Shown one piece after another: positions 50,824 to 64,000 of a stretch of 64,000 bases of DNA (within the stretch, counting starts at the first letter, position 1; every line of letters starts with the position of its first letter). The translations under genes and the position numbers were made by a program. The notes beneath the pieces were generated by a model, which was given only the letters and a program-made list of their open reading frames with translations, ran no database searches and was not told the DNA's origin. Location of the stretch: the NCBI GenBank assembly GCA_027604185.1, contig JADGKB010000012.1:124001-188000 (forward strand), written 5' to 3'. Source of the stretch: Boothiomyces macroporosus (lineage: Eukaryota > Chytridiomycota > Chytridiomycetes > Rhizophydiales > Terramycetaceae).

Positions 50824-51308
50824 TTTGAGAAGAATTGGCGTCGACAAAAATTTGCCAAAGTATTGCTTCTAGTACAATTCCAGCTTATCTTAGATATCTT
50901 CATGTGAAGATCTGAGGCGGTGTATTTTAGTGCTTGTCAATCAATCTCAATCTCCATTCATGTTGATTGTCCATAGACGGATTTGGTGATGTGTCTCACC
51001 ATTACCATGAGCCAAGCAAAAGCAGTAGTCACTCTTGTCTCTTGGTAGACTCCATTTCTACGTATTCGAAAGTAAAAGATCTTTGATTTTAATATTCACA
51101 CTCTATTATTCATTTTCCTTATCAACACGATAAGCTACTCTATCACTGTCGTGTGATGTGGAAATTATCGCTTTTTTGAAGGGTCGCACACAGACAGCCA
51201 TATTCGCTGAGAGTGAGTCGATATTCAGCAAATTGAACATGGATTAGTAATGCAAGTTTGAAGGAAATGAGTATATTAACAGTTCAATTATGTATAAATT
51301 AAGGTGGT
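50824..51308. other. Intergenic region, no supported gene
   Basis: The 485 bp upstream of TXNDC9 (minus) and downstream of the next minus-strand gene show no open frame with splice or family support and no RNA gene that I recognise. Confidence 0.4.
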
Positions 51309-51817
51309 TTAGCGAGCTGCAACAACGCTCTCGCTGAGGCAGCTTCGATCGCTTCTTCTGCGACTTTGACGCTGAGGGAAGGGTATAACATTAGCGACCT
51401 TGCGGTCTTTTTTGAGTTTCGTAGGAATTAATTGCTTTTTAAGCGGTAATTTAACTGGCTGTAATAGAGAATATAGAGCCGCTCGTTTCTTGGCGAACCT
51501 GATCATTTTCTCCTTGGCTATTACCGCATCAATGGCATTTTGAAACTCCTCTGGTGGACTGAATTTTGATTTAAACTCCTCCATAGTTAAAGAATAAGAC
51601 AAGAATACGTGAAGCCTTTCTCTGTTTTGACGTAGCGAATGAGCGGCTATGGTTAAATAAGCGATTTACCTTTCAGTTTTTTTATAGGGTCAACTGGGCA
51701 ATTCAGTGGTTTAGTTTTAGTTTCTACAAGCTTCGCTAATCCAGCAGCGGCTTCCGAAACTATCATGCTTTCAAATTGTTCAGCTAGTGTCGCTAGTGAT
51801 AGTAGTTGCTGATCCAT
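51309..51817 (-). CDS. Hypothetical basic protein, 161 residues
   Basis: Not recognised. Two exons joined by an intron at 51647-51669 of the usual form, in frame. Starts MDQQLLSLATLAEQFESM, has a helical middle (EEFQNAIDAVIAKEKMIRFAKK) and a basic, Arg/Ser-rich C-terminus (PFPQRQSRRRSDRSC). A nucleic-acid or chromatin-associated protein is a guess from charge only. Confidence 0.5.
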
Positions 51818-52534
51818 TTATTTGTTGTGAAAAGATTTTAATATTTTGAGAGAGAAAATGTGGGGGTGAAAATGTTGAAATTGATGGTGATTTTTCATGG
51901 TCTATTTAAATGGCTGAACTGGCTTCATCTCATTTCCACGCGGTCGACCGCTTAGCATGTGGATGATTTCCGAAATAGAAGATAAAGGGAACTCAGCATA
52001 TGGTTCCACAAATTTCAGGCATGAATAATTTGGTAAATATTTGCCGGATATATATTGTCTGCTGCAAGGGATCAAACTATAGTTTAAACGACTCAACTAA
52101 AAGGGTTCAGCTTGAAACCGTTGGGTTGGACTTGTGATTGCACTCCCCAGCCAATGTTTCATTTTAATGAGCGGGACTCCACGACGTGAGTACGCTTCCG
52201 AAAATAGTCACAACCAAACGCTGGAAAACACATGGCAAAAGACAAACCTGTCCCATAAGGTTCCTATTATCTCAAGCAAGACGCTTGTATTGTTAATTTC
52301 TCTTCTTTCCAATTTATTGCTAGTGCGGCCGCACCTTGGACCGCTGATATACCTGGCAGAGACAAGAAAACAAGGTGACACAAAGTACGTCCCTGAAATG
52401 GGGTTAGCGCACTTTGCAGACGAACCAAAAGTATGACCATGCAGCAATTGCAACAGCATTGCATGCTGATATCAAGTCCATTCAAAATGGTGACTCACAA
52501 CTTAAAACCAACTTAAAGGGATATTGCGTATTTA
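51818..52534. other. Region between small gene and aminopeptidase, uncertain content
   Basis: 717 bp. A 64-codon minus-strand frame (51902-52096, MSRLNYSLIPCSRQYISGK) and the plus-strand frame listed separately at 52167 are the only candidates. Neither has a family match. The composition is slightly more GC-rich around 52310-52350, with a GCGGCCGC at 52326-52333. Confidence 0.3.
52167..52436 (+). CDS. Possible small single-span membrane protein
   Basis: 89 residues starting MSGTPRREYASENSHNQT, with one hydrophobic segment (TLVLLISLLSNLLLV) and a charged tail (KQGDTKYVPEMGLAHFADE). The 3' end is uncertain: a neighbouring frame continues YDHAAIATALHADIKS to 52573, overlapping the convergent aminopeptidase end, but I could not find a convincing intron to join it. 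No family recognised; may be spurious. Confidence 0.3.
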   Translation: MSGTPRREYASENSHNQTLENTWQKTNLSHKVPIISSKTLVLLISLLSNLLLVRPHLGPLIYLAETRKQGDTKYVPEMGLAHFADEPKV

Positions 52535-54123
52535 TTAATTTGAAGACAATCGCTTGCAAAATTCAATTATAGACCTGGTTGGACGACCAGTCATACCAGC
52601 CCCAAGCAAGTCTGATGGAGCTTCATTGTGCATTACACCAGCAATGTCTTTGTTAACCATCATTTACCAATATGAGCAAAACCAACTTTGGAACCTTCAG
52701 GAATAAAGGATTTCAAGAATAAAGCTGCAGTGCATGAACCTGCACCCCTTCCTCCAACATTCTTCAAGTCTGCCACTTTACTCTTGATTTGTGGTGCATA
52801 GACGTCACTTAAAGGCATTCTCCAAAATTCGTCACCTGTTTTAAGTCCAGCAAATAGCAGCTCTTCCCAGACAATATCAGAATTTGTAAATACTCCGGCA
52901 TACCCTGTAATTAATGTGTTTTACCTGTTCCCAAAGCTACATCCATAGCTCCAGTAAGTGTAGATAATTCGATTAGAGTATGTGGTTTGAATGTTTTAGC
53001 TGTATAGTAAATTGCATCTGCCAAAATAAGTCTTCCTAGTATAAATTATTCGTTCACCTTCCGCATCAGTATTATCAACTTCGATTGAAAGCCCGTTTGA
53101 TGCGATTACGACATCACCAGGCTTTGTTGCTGACCCCGAAGGCATATTTTCAGTCAATGGGATACTAGCCACAACATTTAATGGAAGCCCAAGCGACGCA
53201 ACACCATGCAAACTAGACAATACTACTGCAGCACCGCCCATGTCACCCTTCATCATTGCCATTCCAGTTGAAGGTTTAATTGAAATACCACCAGAATCAA
53301 AAGTAACGCCTTTGTCAATACGTGTTACCTTTTCCAACCAATGCAAGAGGGCTATCTCCTGCATTACCTCCATTATATCTAATTTCCAAGAATTTTAACG
53401 GTTGACTGCTGCCGTTTGATACACTAATAAATGCACCCATCTTTTGTTCTTCTGCCCAGCTTCTATCGCGAATAATCACTTGCACATTTGGAATACCTTT
53501 GAAAAATTCAGTGGCTTTTTCGCAAAAGATTGTTGGAGTCATGTAGTTAGCAGGAGTTTCCATCAATGTTCGCGCTAGGTTTTGAGCTACACTAAACCCT
53601 CAAGTACCTGCCGCTACAATTACTCCAGACTTCCAGTCTTGGTCTTCTTTTACAGACTGTATCTTGATTGGCGCTTGCCTTTTTGATTCTTGGACATAGT
53701 GGTCAAATGCATAAGAAGACAGAGTTGCACCTTCAGCAGTAGCTTGTGAATCACCCAAATTGTCAAATACGACGGATAATTTTGATTTCGAATCCAAGCT
53801 TTTCAGATGCTTCAACGCTACAGCGGCCTTTGTTACTCAAAATTACCGCTTCCCTAGTATTGTGTCTGTTTTGAACAGAGTCAGTGTTTGCTCCTAATCC
53901 AACCACTCCTACCACTGGCTCCATCCCTGGGACATTATACAGCCTAAATCAAAACAAAATGTACAGTCTGAATTGATTCTTTTTTCCAGTGAAATTTGAA
54001 ACTTCCAATTGTGATTGAATCGTTCTGAATGCTTCGCTCTCACCCAAAGATAATTTTCCGGATTCATGTATCTCATTAATAACCACTTACTCCCACGACT
54101 CTTGTTGACAAAAATCTTTTCAT
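52535..54123 (-). CDS. LAP3: Leucyl aminopeptidase, M17 family
   Basis: 475 residues over nine exons (introns 54072-54090, 53944-53964, 53828-53846, 53587-53607, 53310-53328, 53036-53057, 52905-52924, 52648-52667). Active-site Lys238 in [10 protein letters not shown] and Arg324 in [13 protein letters not shown], which is interrupted by an intron exactly inside the motif; further blocks are [23 protein letters not shown] and [10 protein letters not shown] then TGRPTRS. Di-zinc aminopeptidase, normally hexameric. The N-terminus [11 protein letters not shown] is short, basic and hydroxylated, so mitochondrial targeting is possible. The first exon is 33 nt. Its start codon is only 18 bp from that of SRRM1. 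Confidence 0.93.
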
Positions 54124-54141
54124 TTTTCAAAGATCAGAATA

Positions 54142-55010
54142 ATGGCATTTCGAGGAACGACACATGAAAATGATTCCAGATTTGGAGACAAGCAAATGAA
54201 ATTAAAGTCCCAAGTAAATTTCCCAAAGATTTTCTCTGAAAAAGTGGATATCAAGAAGGTTCAACTGGACGCTATGCGACCTTGGATCGTGGAAAATGTG
54301 AATTTAATTCTTGGATTTGATGATGATATTTGTATAGAGTTCATAATGTCGCTTCTGGAAGAAGAGGTTTCAATTAGTTAATGGTAGCCTGATCCAAAAG
54401 AAATCCAATTGAAAATCACTGGGTTTTTGGAAGATTCAACTTTTGGATTCATGAAGAAATTGTGGACGTTGCTGGTTAGTGCACAATCAAATCCTATGGG
54501 AATCCCACAAGAGTTTATGGATAAGCAAAAGGAAGAAATACGTAAACAAAGAGTAATATTTGCTCATAGTAGGAAAGAGATATTGCTATATTTGAGGAAA
54601 TTAAAAGAGTAAGAGAAGAAGAGGATGCGAAAAAAGCCAGTAAAACTGACCATCCTGACACAAAAGAAAGAAGGAGCGATCGGGAGAGGCGAAGGGAGCG
54701 TGAAGATAAAAGAGAACGGGGATATTCCAGAGAACGCCGGGAATATGGGGATAGAAGGGATAGGGAATCTGACAGAGAATATCGTTCCGAAAGAGAATAC
54801 AGGTCACATAGAGAAAGGGGAGATAGACCATCTCGACACGAGGAAGAATCTGGAACTGGCAAAATCCATCCATCAAGACAGTCTTATCACGAGCCACATA
54901 GGTATCGTAGCAGAAGCCCCCGAGAAAGAAGAAGATATAGGGACAATTCACCTGAGCCTGTTTATGAAAGAAGGGAAAAGCCAAGATGGGAACGACCTGC
55001 AAGAGAATAA
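54142..55010 (+). CDS. SRRM1: SRRM1-like splicing coactivator (PWI domain)
   Basis: 275 residues, three exons (introns 54367-54387, 54553-54572). The N-terminus FRGTTHENDSRFGDKQ and the PWI domain (MRPWIVENVNLILGFDDDICIEF; LTGFLED-like KITGFLEDSTFGFMKKLW) match SRRM1. The tail is an RE/RS-rich stretch (RERREYGDRRDRESDRE; RYRSRSPRERRR), much shorter than in animals. SRRM1 bridges exon complexes during splicing, relevant to a genome with such small introns. The third exon becomes in frame only after removing the second intron. Confidence 0.88.
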
Positions 55011-55057
55011 TACCTCCAAATCGTTATATTAAACAAACTAATTAATATATCACAATC

Positions 55058-56110
<1,053 letters not shown>

Positions 56111-56408
56111 TTTTGTCAAAAAGAATGTGACCCAGATCATGATAAATCGTGACAAAGAGAGGGAATGAAATCGCAACTACTCTGGTTACAGCAGCATTTC
56201 TACCAATATATATTAAATCAGTTTCTACTACTGGTGGGGAGTAATCAGTTCCACCAGAGCTGAAATTCTGGCTGAATTTGGAGGTTCGCGTTCTGGATCA
56301 AAGTGCTGCAATGGATGTTTCTTGCACACATGTGAACGAAATGGGTGTTGTATTCATGTACAGATTTGCAGCAGCTTTGCTCAGACTTTTTTTTATTTTT
56401 TTTTGCAA

Positions 56409-59108
56409 ATGAAAATTGATTTCAAGTTCTCAAACTTGTGTGGAACAGTATACAAGAAGGGGAATTTAATATTTACACCTGATGGGAACTCTTTGATCAG
56501 TCCCGTAGGGAATCGAGTATCAGTATATGATTTGGTGGGGTAACAGCATTTTCATTGTAGGAACAAGTCAATTACTCTTCCGTTTGAAAACAGGAAGGAT
56601 ATCGCCAGGATTGAAATTTCACCAAAAGCAACTTTACTAATCAGCGTTGATGAAGGTGAGTGAGTGTTAATCAAGATGGGCGAGCGTTGTTAATCAACTA
56701 TCAAAAACAGGTCCTACTTCACAGACACAATTTTAAGGCTGCAGTCTACGATTTGAAATTTTCACCAAATGGTCAATTTTTGGCTGTCACTCACGGAAAC
56801 CAAGTTCAAATCTGGCATGCACCAGGATTTACAAGAGAATTCGCCCCATTCGTTTTGTACAAGACTTATTCTGGACACTTTGATTTAGTAACTTCAATTT
56901 GTTGGTCAAAGGATTCGAAATACTTTTTGACTTGCAGCAAAGATATGACCACCAGATTACATGCCATTGATAGAGATGACTTTGCTGGTGCATGTTTGAC
57001 AGGACACTCTGATGCAGTTATTGGGGCGTGGTTTAGTCATGATGAAAAATCAGTTTATTCAGTCTCAAAGGATGGTGCTTTATTTGAATGGACAATGCAA
57101 GGAGGAAAATGGTCGAATGAATCAGAGCTATCTCAAATGCCAAGAAAAAAAAAGAGAACTGACGAAGAAGTCAAACCGATTATGAAGTGGAAAAGTACCA
57201 ATCGCCATTACTTTAAGCAAAATCACGCAAAAGTAGTTTCTGCAACATTCCACTCTCAGACAGGTCTCTTGTCTGTGGGATTCGATTCTGGAATCTTTGG
57301 AATTTGGGAACTGCCAGATTTTATCAACATTCATACATTGAGGTAGCACATTTTTAATCTTAGTATTTCTCAAAAGAAAATAAACACTGTAGCAGTAAAT
57401 GCAAGTGGCGAATGGCTGGCATTTGGATGTTCCAAACTTGGTCAACTATTGGTGTGGGAGTGGCAGTCTGAATCTTATATTCTAAAGCAGCAAGGACACC
57501 AGCAGGACATGACTTCAATTGATTACTCAAAAGACGGGCAGTATATCGCAACTGGTGGAGATGACGGCAAAGTTAAAATTTGGAGCACGCAAACAGGATT
57601 CTGTTTTGTTACATTCACGGAACATACTGGATCTGTTAAAGCCATAGAGTTTGCCAAAAGGAAGCAGGTTGTATTTTCCGCCTCTTTGGATGGAACTGTG
57701 AGAGCATTCGATTTGATTAGATACCGAAACTTCCGTACTTTTACTTCACCAACGCCAGAGCAATTCAACTGTCTTGCAGTCGATCAAAGCTGCGAAATTA
57801 TTTGTGCCGCAAGCATGGATAATTTCGACATCTATTTGTGGTCAGTTCAAACTGGAAAATTATTGGAAATTTTATCTGGCCATGAAGCACCAGTTTCTTG
57901 CTTGGCATTCTCATATTCTACTGGACAGCTTGCGTCTGGCTCGTGGGACAAAAACATACGTACATGGGATATCTTTTCTAGGGACAAAGCAACTGAAGTT
58001 ATCAACCACACCAGTGAAGTTTTAGCAATGGCATATTCTCCAGACGGAAGTATGATTTGCTCAACAACTATGGACGGCAACATCAACTTTTGGAGCACAG
58101 ACGACTTTAAATTAATTAGTATCATTGAAGGAAGAAAGGATATTTCTGCGGGAAGAAGTTCTCAAGATAAAATGACTGCTGCTAATTCCGCAGCTGGAAA
58201 GTATTTCACATCCATTTGTTTTACCAGCGACAGCAAGGGAGTATTGGCCGGTGGAAATTCAAAGTTTGTATGTCTATATGATATTGATAGCAAATCACTT
58301 TTAAAGAAATTCCAAATTTCTTTCAACCTGTCGCTGGATAGAATGCAGGACATGTTGAACAGCAAAAACATGACTGAAGCAGGACCAAAAGATTGGATCG
58401 ACGGAGCCGCTGAATATTCCGATTTGGAAGATAGAATTGATAGATCATTGCCGGGTGTTCAATCAGGCGATCCTTCCCTCAGAACAACAAAGCTAGAGGC
58501 AAGAACACACGGTGTAAAGTTTTCACCAACTGGAAGGTCTTGGGCGGCTGCTTCAACACAAGGACTACTAATTTATTCTCTAGACGATTCTATACATTTT
58601 GATCCTTTCGATTTGGACATGGATATCCATCCAGAAGCCATCAATTCTTCACTGGAAAAGAAAGAGTACACAAAATCATTACTGATTGCCTTTAGATTAG
58701 GTGAAACTCACCTGATTGACAAAGTTTACAACCAAGTGCCAAAACAAAATGTTCAGTTGTTGGTAAGAGATATTGGCTCCAAATACTTTGTGAAATTCCT
58801 AAAAATGATGGTGCGCCAGTTAGAAACCAACCCAAGGATAGAGTTTCATCTTGAATGGATATCAAACTTTTTCAGAAACAATTCGCATTACTTGAAAGAC
58901 CATGCTGGTGAGTATCTTCCAACTTTGCGAGCGCTATTAAAGTGTTTGAGCACGAATTTTGACGACATTAGCTCACTGTAATATGTTTGTTAACTATAGG
59001 TGCAATGAAAACATCTTCTCTCTTGAATACTACACTAGACCTGTTCCAGAGGAAGCACAAGAGGAAATGGAGGTGGATGAGGTTGATATGGACGATATTG
59101 GTTTGTAA
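56409..59108 (+). CDS. PWP2: PWP2/UTP1, SSU processome WD40 protein
   Basis: 871 residues, five exons (introns 56540-56560, 56656-56675, 57343-57363, 58978-58999). Tandem WD40 propellers with family blocks FKFSNLCGTVY, HRHNFKAAVYDLKFSPNG, LTGHSDAVIGAWFS, DYSKDGQYIATGGDDGKVKIW, then the C-terminal helical UTP domain (ALLKCLSTNFDDISSL) and an acidic end. PWP2 is a UTP-B subunit needed for early 18S rRNA processing. The last exon restores the C-terminus past an apparent stop. Stops of PWP2 and pyruvate kinase are 29 bp apart. Confidence 0.95.
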
Positions 59109-59137
59109 TCATTACAATTAATAAATCAAAAAGTTTA

Positions 59138-60715
59138 TTATGGAATGGTCAGCACTTGCATCTTTGTGGTGGTTCCTTCCTTGAAACCAATCACTTGTCC
59201 AGAGGTAATAACAGCAATCTCTCCAGATTTAGCCAAGCCAATTTCAACGGCGTATTCTAAAGTTAGTTTAATTTTACTCAATGCCTCTTGAATTACATTC
59301 TCTTCAGACGGACGGTAGAAAGGAACTAGACCAAAGTGAGCTTCAAGTTGTCTAGCAGTGCTCAAGACAGTAGTGGCAGCTAATACAGGAATAACAGGTC
59401 TGTATTTCGCTACTAATCTTGCAGTGCCTCCCAATTCAGTAATAATCAGGATCAATGTGGCACCAACTTGTCTAGCGCATAAAACAGCAGATGAGGCAAT
59501 TGATTCGTTGATGTGGATAGGCTTGGTTACGTTTCTCATTGCTTTCATTTGATATTCGAGATAATTTGTATTTTGTTCAGCTTTGAAGCAAATTTTGCGC
59601 ATCAATATAAGGGATTCCAAAACAAAGTCTCCAATTGCAGTTTCTGCAGATAATACTAAGCCATCGGCTCCGTCCATTACAGCATTAGCAACATCTAGGA
59701 TTAAATAAGAATTACCAGCAGCTTCTGAACGAGTTGGTCTAATGTTTGTCTTCATGCTTTCAAGGATTTGGTTGGCAATAAAGATTGGCTTTCCTTGTTG
59801 GTTAGCTTGATTGATCATTTTCTTTTGGGCAACAACCACAACTTCCAGGTCGACTTCGGCTCCAAGGTAGCCTCTATCAATAATAATCCCGTCTGCTATT
59901 CTCAAAATTTGGTCATAGTTATCCATTCCTCGCTTGTTTTCAATTTTTGCAAGGATTTTGATCTTTGAATTACCCAAAAACAATCTGCTTGGTTAATCCA
60001 CAGCTACCGAAGCTCTTCAATATCTTCAGAGTCTCTCAAACACGAGACCGAGACAAAATCTACCTGATTGGCGATGGCAAAGGCAACATCATCCTTATCT
60101 TTGGCAGAGAGGGCTGGCAAATCTTCAATAGTTCTTTGAGGGAAATTGATTCCCTTATTTTCGTAAAGGACACCTGAAATTAAATCGAGCTTGCCAGTAT
60201 TTTCAACAATGCATCGGATAGAGTTTTCCAATCTCTCGACGACTACAAATGAGATGGCGCCATCGTCAACACACATCTGATCTCCAACCTGAACCAATTC
60301 TTTTGTATAGGTAGTTGCGATACGCTTATTGTCACCTACAATTGATAAATCATTGACAAAAAAGAATTCGTCTCCCTTATTTAAAGTAACTGGCTCGTGC
60401 AGTTTCCCAGTTCTGTTTTAGTTTCTAGTTACCTGACTTTTGGTCCATTAACGTCAATCCAAATTGCAACGTCAGATCGAACGTTCATTTCTTTTTGAAT
60501 TTGACGGAGATCGTTGATTACTTGTAAAGCGAATTCATGGGTACAGTGAGAAAGATTCAGCCGAGCGATATTCATGCCTTCTTCAACAAAAGCCTTGAGG
60601 ATTTCACGGCTGGATGACGCTGATATCAATGAAAATTACCTGGTCCGATGGTGCAGACTACTTTGGTCTTGATGACTCCTTCGTTGTGAACAGATGGGTG
60701 ATTTAAATTTGGCAT
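59138..60715 (-). CDS. PYK: Pyruvate kinase with altered active-site residues
   Basis: 498 residues over five exons (introns 60620-60639, 60413-60432, 59988-60007, 59695-59715). Recognisable PK: TKVVCTIGPASSS, ARLNLSH, LAKIEN (Lys237 and Glu239, equal to rabbit K270 and E272), PTRSEAADVANAVMDGADG. Three key sites differ. DVNGPKVRTG has Lys86 where rabbit has Glu117, the state of K+-independent enzymes. RGYLG has Tyr263 where the Mg2+ ligand Asp296 is expected. FIANQILESM has Asn295 where Thr328 is expected. It may be a weak or regulatory paralogue. The 21-nt intron at 59695 is frame-neutral; removing it restores the SEAADVANAV block. Confidence 0.88.
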
Positions 60716-61118
60716 GAAGGTTTGAAATTTTTCATTAATCCAAAAACGGAAATCAAAGCGCCATTAGAAATAATCAGTCATTACATCTCTGCTCAGAATT
60801 AAAAAGTATTTGATGCTATCAATGAATCTTTTTTAGTTGCATCAATGAATGCAATGAGGGATACGCCACTTTTGAAAGAGAGAAAATCATGGGGAAAGCC
60901 CATCACCATAGTGAAATGAAAGACCAAGACTAGTGAGAATCGACAGATCCGTATGGTGGGAGAGTCGCTTTGTGAATGTCTAGAGTGTCGAATGTCGTCA
61001 TAGCTTTTTGGTCACACTTTTTCTTTCTCATTTTAAACAAGGTAAAGCAATCTTTTTTTCTTTCGCGTTTCATAATCACCTTCAAACCTTTTTATTTTAC
61101 AATACCAACAGTTAGATA
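60716..61118. other. Intergenic promoter region, no gene
   Basis: 403 bp between the divergent starts of pyruvate kinase and PP1. A pyrimidine-rich tract (tttttttctttcgcg-like, near 61050-61070) lies close to the PP1 start. No open frame or RNA gene is supported. Confidence 0.4.
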
Positions 61119-62225
<1,107 letters not shown>

Positions 62226-62368
62226 TTTAATATTATCTCGAAAGAGATAAATGTGTTTTGTGTACCCTTGGTTTATTTCTGTTAGGATTCCTTACTTGCA
62301 ATAATACAACCAATTACCCTACTTTTTTCGCATTGCTTTTTGATTTCACTTTTTCACTTTCTTACGTA

Positions 62369-62926
62369 ATGCAGGAATTCGCCATTGCTGCACTATCAAT
62401 CGTCCTACATGTCGTCAATTACAATGCAACTGCTCAAGTCGAACATGCTACCAGGGTGTTTACTAAAATCCTGGGCAAGAACGCCGTGTATTACTATGCA
62501 GTATATCTGGTAGTCTCTGCCTTGGTGAGAGACCACTTCATTCAACAAGCAGTCATACTAGACCAAGGTTCATTTAGTATTGCTTCCAAGCCTATAATGC
62601 AAGCAGCAGGATGGACACTTGGTGCAGTTGGAATTATAATGAACCTGTGGACCTTGAAAGCATTGGGAATCAAGGGCATGTACAATGGCGATTCTTTTGG
62701 ATTCTTGATGGATGCCCCAGTTACAGATGGGCCATACAAGTACATGCAAGAACCACAGTACAACGGAACTACAATCGTATTGATTGGCACAGCAATTTAT
62801 TACCAAAGTTTCACTGGATTGGTTTTAGCGGGAATAATGTACGCTGTGTTCATGATATCTGTTGTTTTTGTTGAAAGACCGCATATGCTCAAACTTTATT
62901 CTAAGAACACAAACAAAAACAAATAA
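62369..62926 (+). CDS. PEMT: Phosphatidylethanolamine N-methyltransferase (PEMT/Opi3)
   Basis: 185 residues, intronless, four or so membrane spans. Family blocks: YNATAQVEHATRVFTKILG, VRDHFIQQAV, GIKGMYNGDSFGFLMDAPVT, YMQEPQYNGTT (SAM-binding region) and VERPHM. It methylates phosphatidylethanolamine towards phosphatidylcholine in the ER. The start is taken at MQEFAIAAL; the frame extends upstream without an ATG. The stop is part of an AATAAA signal. Confidence 0.85.
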   Translation: MQEFAIAALSIVLHVVNYNATAQVEHATRVFTKILGKNAVYYYAVYLVVSALVRDHFIQQAVILDQGSFSIASKPIMQAAGWTLGAVGIIMNLWTLKALGIKGMYNGDSFGFLMDAPVTDGPYKYMQEPQYNGTTIVLIGTAIYYQSFTGLVLAGIMYAVFMISVVFVERPHMLKLYSKNTNKNK

Positions 62927-63009
62927 ATTAAGGTTTTAAGGTTAAGTTCGACATTGTTCCAGAACTTTCGGTCTGTATAAAAACAAAAAATTAAAAAAGT
63001 TCAACTGAA

Positions 63010-63959
63010 ATGGCACAGCGGATTACTCCTACACAGCTTCTTGCCTGGGCAGTTGAAAATCGCACAGAGGAAGCTGAACGACCAGCAAGACAGCCAGAAC
63101 CAATTGACCCAAAATGGATAGAGATTATCTTGGGCAAGCCTGATGCAGCTAGAATGAAAGGTAATTAATACTCATATAGATTGTATTGAAGTGGTAAAGA
63201 GCGATGCTTCCTTGGGAGCAAAACTAGTTGCATTGGATGAATTGGAAATGTTGGTTGAATCGATTGATAATGCAAACGATTTACAGCCGCTAAAGTTATG
63301 GCCAGAATTATTGAATATTTTATTAACCAGCAAAGAGCCAGAAATTAGAGTAAATGTTGCGTGGGTAATTGGAACTGCAGTCCAGAATAACGACCGCGCA
63401 CAACAGGATGTAATTAATACTAATAGTAGTTTGCTAGAGCTGGTGGATTGTCGATAATATTAAACTCTTTGCTAAAGGATACTGATTCAACTGTGAGAAT
63501 TAAATTATTATACTCCTTGTCGGGTAAGGCAATGTTAACATAGCCGCTATAAGGGTCTGTCCAACGAACTTTAACGAATTTACCGAAAATGACGGGTTCA
63601 AAACGATCGTATCAGTATGCCAAGATGGAAACGAGCAACTTATTAAACGATCATTGTTTCTATTTGATGCACTAATGCATGAAGAAGATGAAAATACTAT
63701 TCAAAAAACGAATGCCAAGATGATGGAGAATGCTGTTTTTGATATGATTGTAGAAATTTTGTCCAAGCACGAATTGGATTTGGAGTTGGTGGAGCAGTGC
63801 TTGAAATTGCTCATTTCTGTTGCCCAGTACTCAAAAGAAACTTTGGAAATGTGGGCGGATATGCTGAAGGCACAGTTTGATCATATCATTGCTGTACTAG
63901 CGAATGATGACGTTACAGAAGTTAAATCTTTGATTTCGCAACTGCAAAAACTAATATAA
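63010..63959 (+). CDS. FES1: FES1/HspBP1-like HSP70 nucleotide-exchange factor
   Basis: 296 residues, four exons (introns 63161-63179, 63410-63429, 63524-63543). The N-terminus LLAWAVENRTEE and the armadillo core (ALDELEMLVESIDNANDL; AWVIGTAVQNNDRAQQDF) are those of Fes1/HspBP1, which releases ADP from cytosolic HSP70. The core block is restored by the second intron. The gene ends 41 bp before the window edge, with no further feature there. Confidence 0.92.
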
Positions 63960-64000
63960 TATCATTTTATTTGAAATTTGTGTTTGCGCCTGGGCTTACC

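Noticed and set aside
54515..55002. Minus-strand frames opposite SRRM1 rich in Ser, Leu and Phe
   Set aside because: Mirror images of the Arg/Glu-rich repeat of SRRM1.

Overview
This window looks like the nuclear genome of a flagellated, very compact microbial eukaryote. Opisthokont-like families (a ROCK/MRCK-type kinase with a PH domain split around C1, Ataxin-2 with PAM2, GLE1, FES1, PEMT) point near the base of Fungi (rozellid, aphelid or chytrid grade). SAS-6, adenylate kinase 7, IFT88 and katanin p60 show that it builds a centriole and flagellum. A nuclear NDUFS6 gene implies respiratory complex I. The standard stop codons TAA, TAG and TGA are all used. The lineage placement is inference, not seen directly.

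The dominant feature is splicing. I resolved about 140 introns in about 40 genes by matching reading phase and family conservation across each junction. Almost all are 19-25 nt long, begin GTA and carry a TAAT/TAAC-like branch motif just before a terminal AG. Every reconstructed coding sequence comes out in frame. Exceptions are an 83-nt intron in RPL12, a GC-AG intron in ENY2, an apparent GT-TG intron in Ataxin-2, and a double intron that either encloses a 3-nt exon or is 43 nt long. Many introns are multiples of three without stops and so hide inside open frames, for example in the C1 domain of the kinase and in pyruvate kinase.

Layout: 0-3.6 kb SAS-6 (partial) and AK7; 3.9-6.6 kb two tandem secreted M14 carboxypeptidases; 6.6-14 kb an unknown gene, the ROCK/MRCK-like kinase and a cyclin; 14-15.4 kb non-coding; 15.4-25.4 kb IFT88, TAF11, THOC3, a RIB2-like deaminase, CD2BP2, a prenylated zinc-finger protein, RPL12, GLE1 and an adenosine-deaminase-like gene; 25.7-31.3 kb Ataxin-2 and a NEO1-type flippase; 32-44.6 kb RPN8, ENY2, NDUFS6, a TAF1C/RRN6-like Pol I factor, a VPS1 dynamin, Ataxin-10, a membrane UBA protein, a possible SYCP2-like protein and an NnrU-family protein; 44.7-50.8 kb secreted Fe/Mn SOD, HSP70, an AID/APOBEC-like deaminase, katanin and TXNDC9; 51-64 kb unknown small genes, leucyl aminopeptidase, SRRM1, two PP1 paralogues, PWP2, an odd pyruvate kinase, PEMT and FES1.

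Genes are packed to the limit. Convergent stops lie 6-50 bp apart, several divergent start codons are only 18-31 bp apart, and AATAAA signals often include the stop codon. Gene content is mostly housekeeping (splicing and mRNA export, transcription, proteasome, chaperone, ribosome), together with a flagellar set and secreted hydrolases that fit a phagotrophic or parasitic life. The items most worth following up are the intron system itself, the APOBEC-like deaminase, the kinase with an HR1-like insert, and the pyruvate kinase with altered active-site residues.
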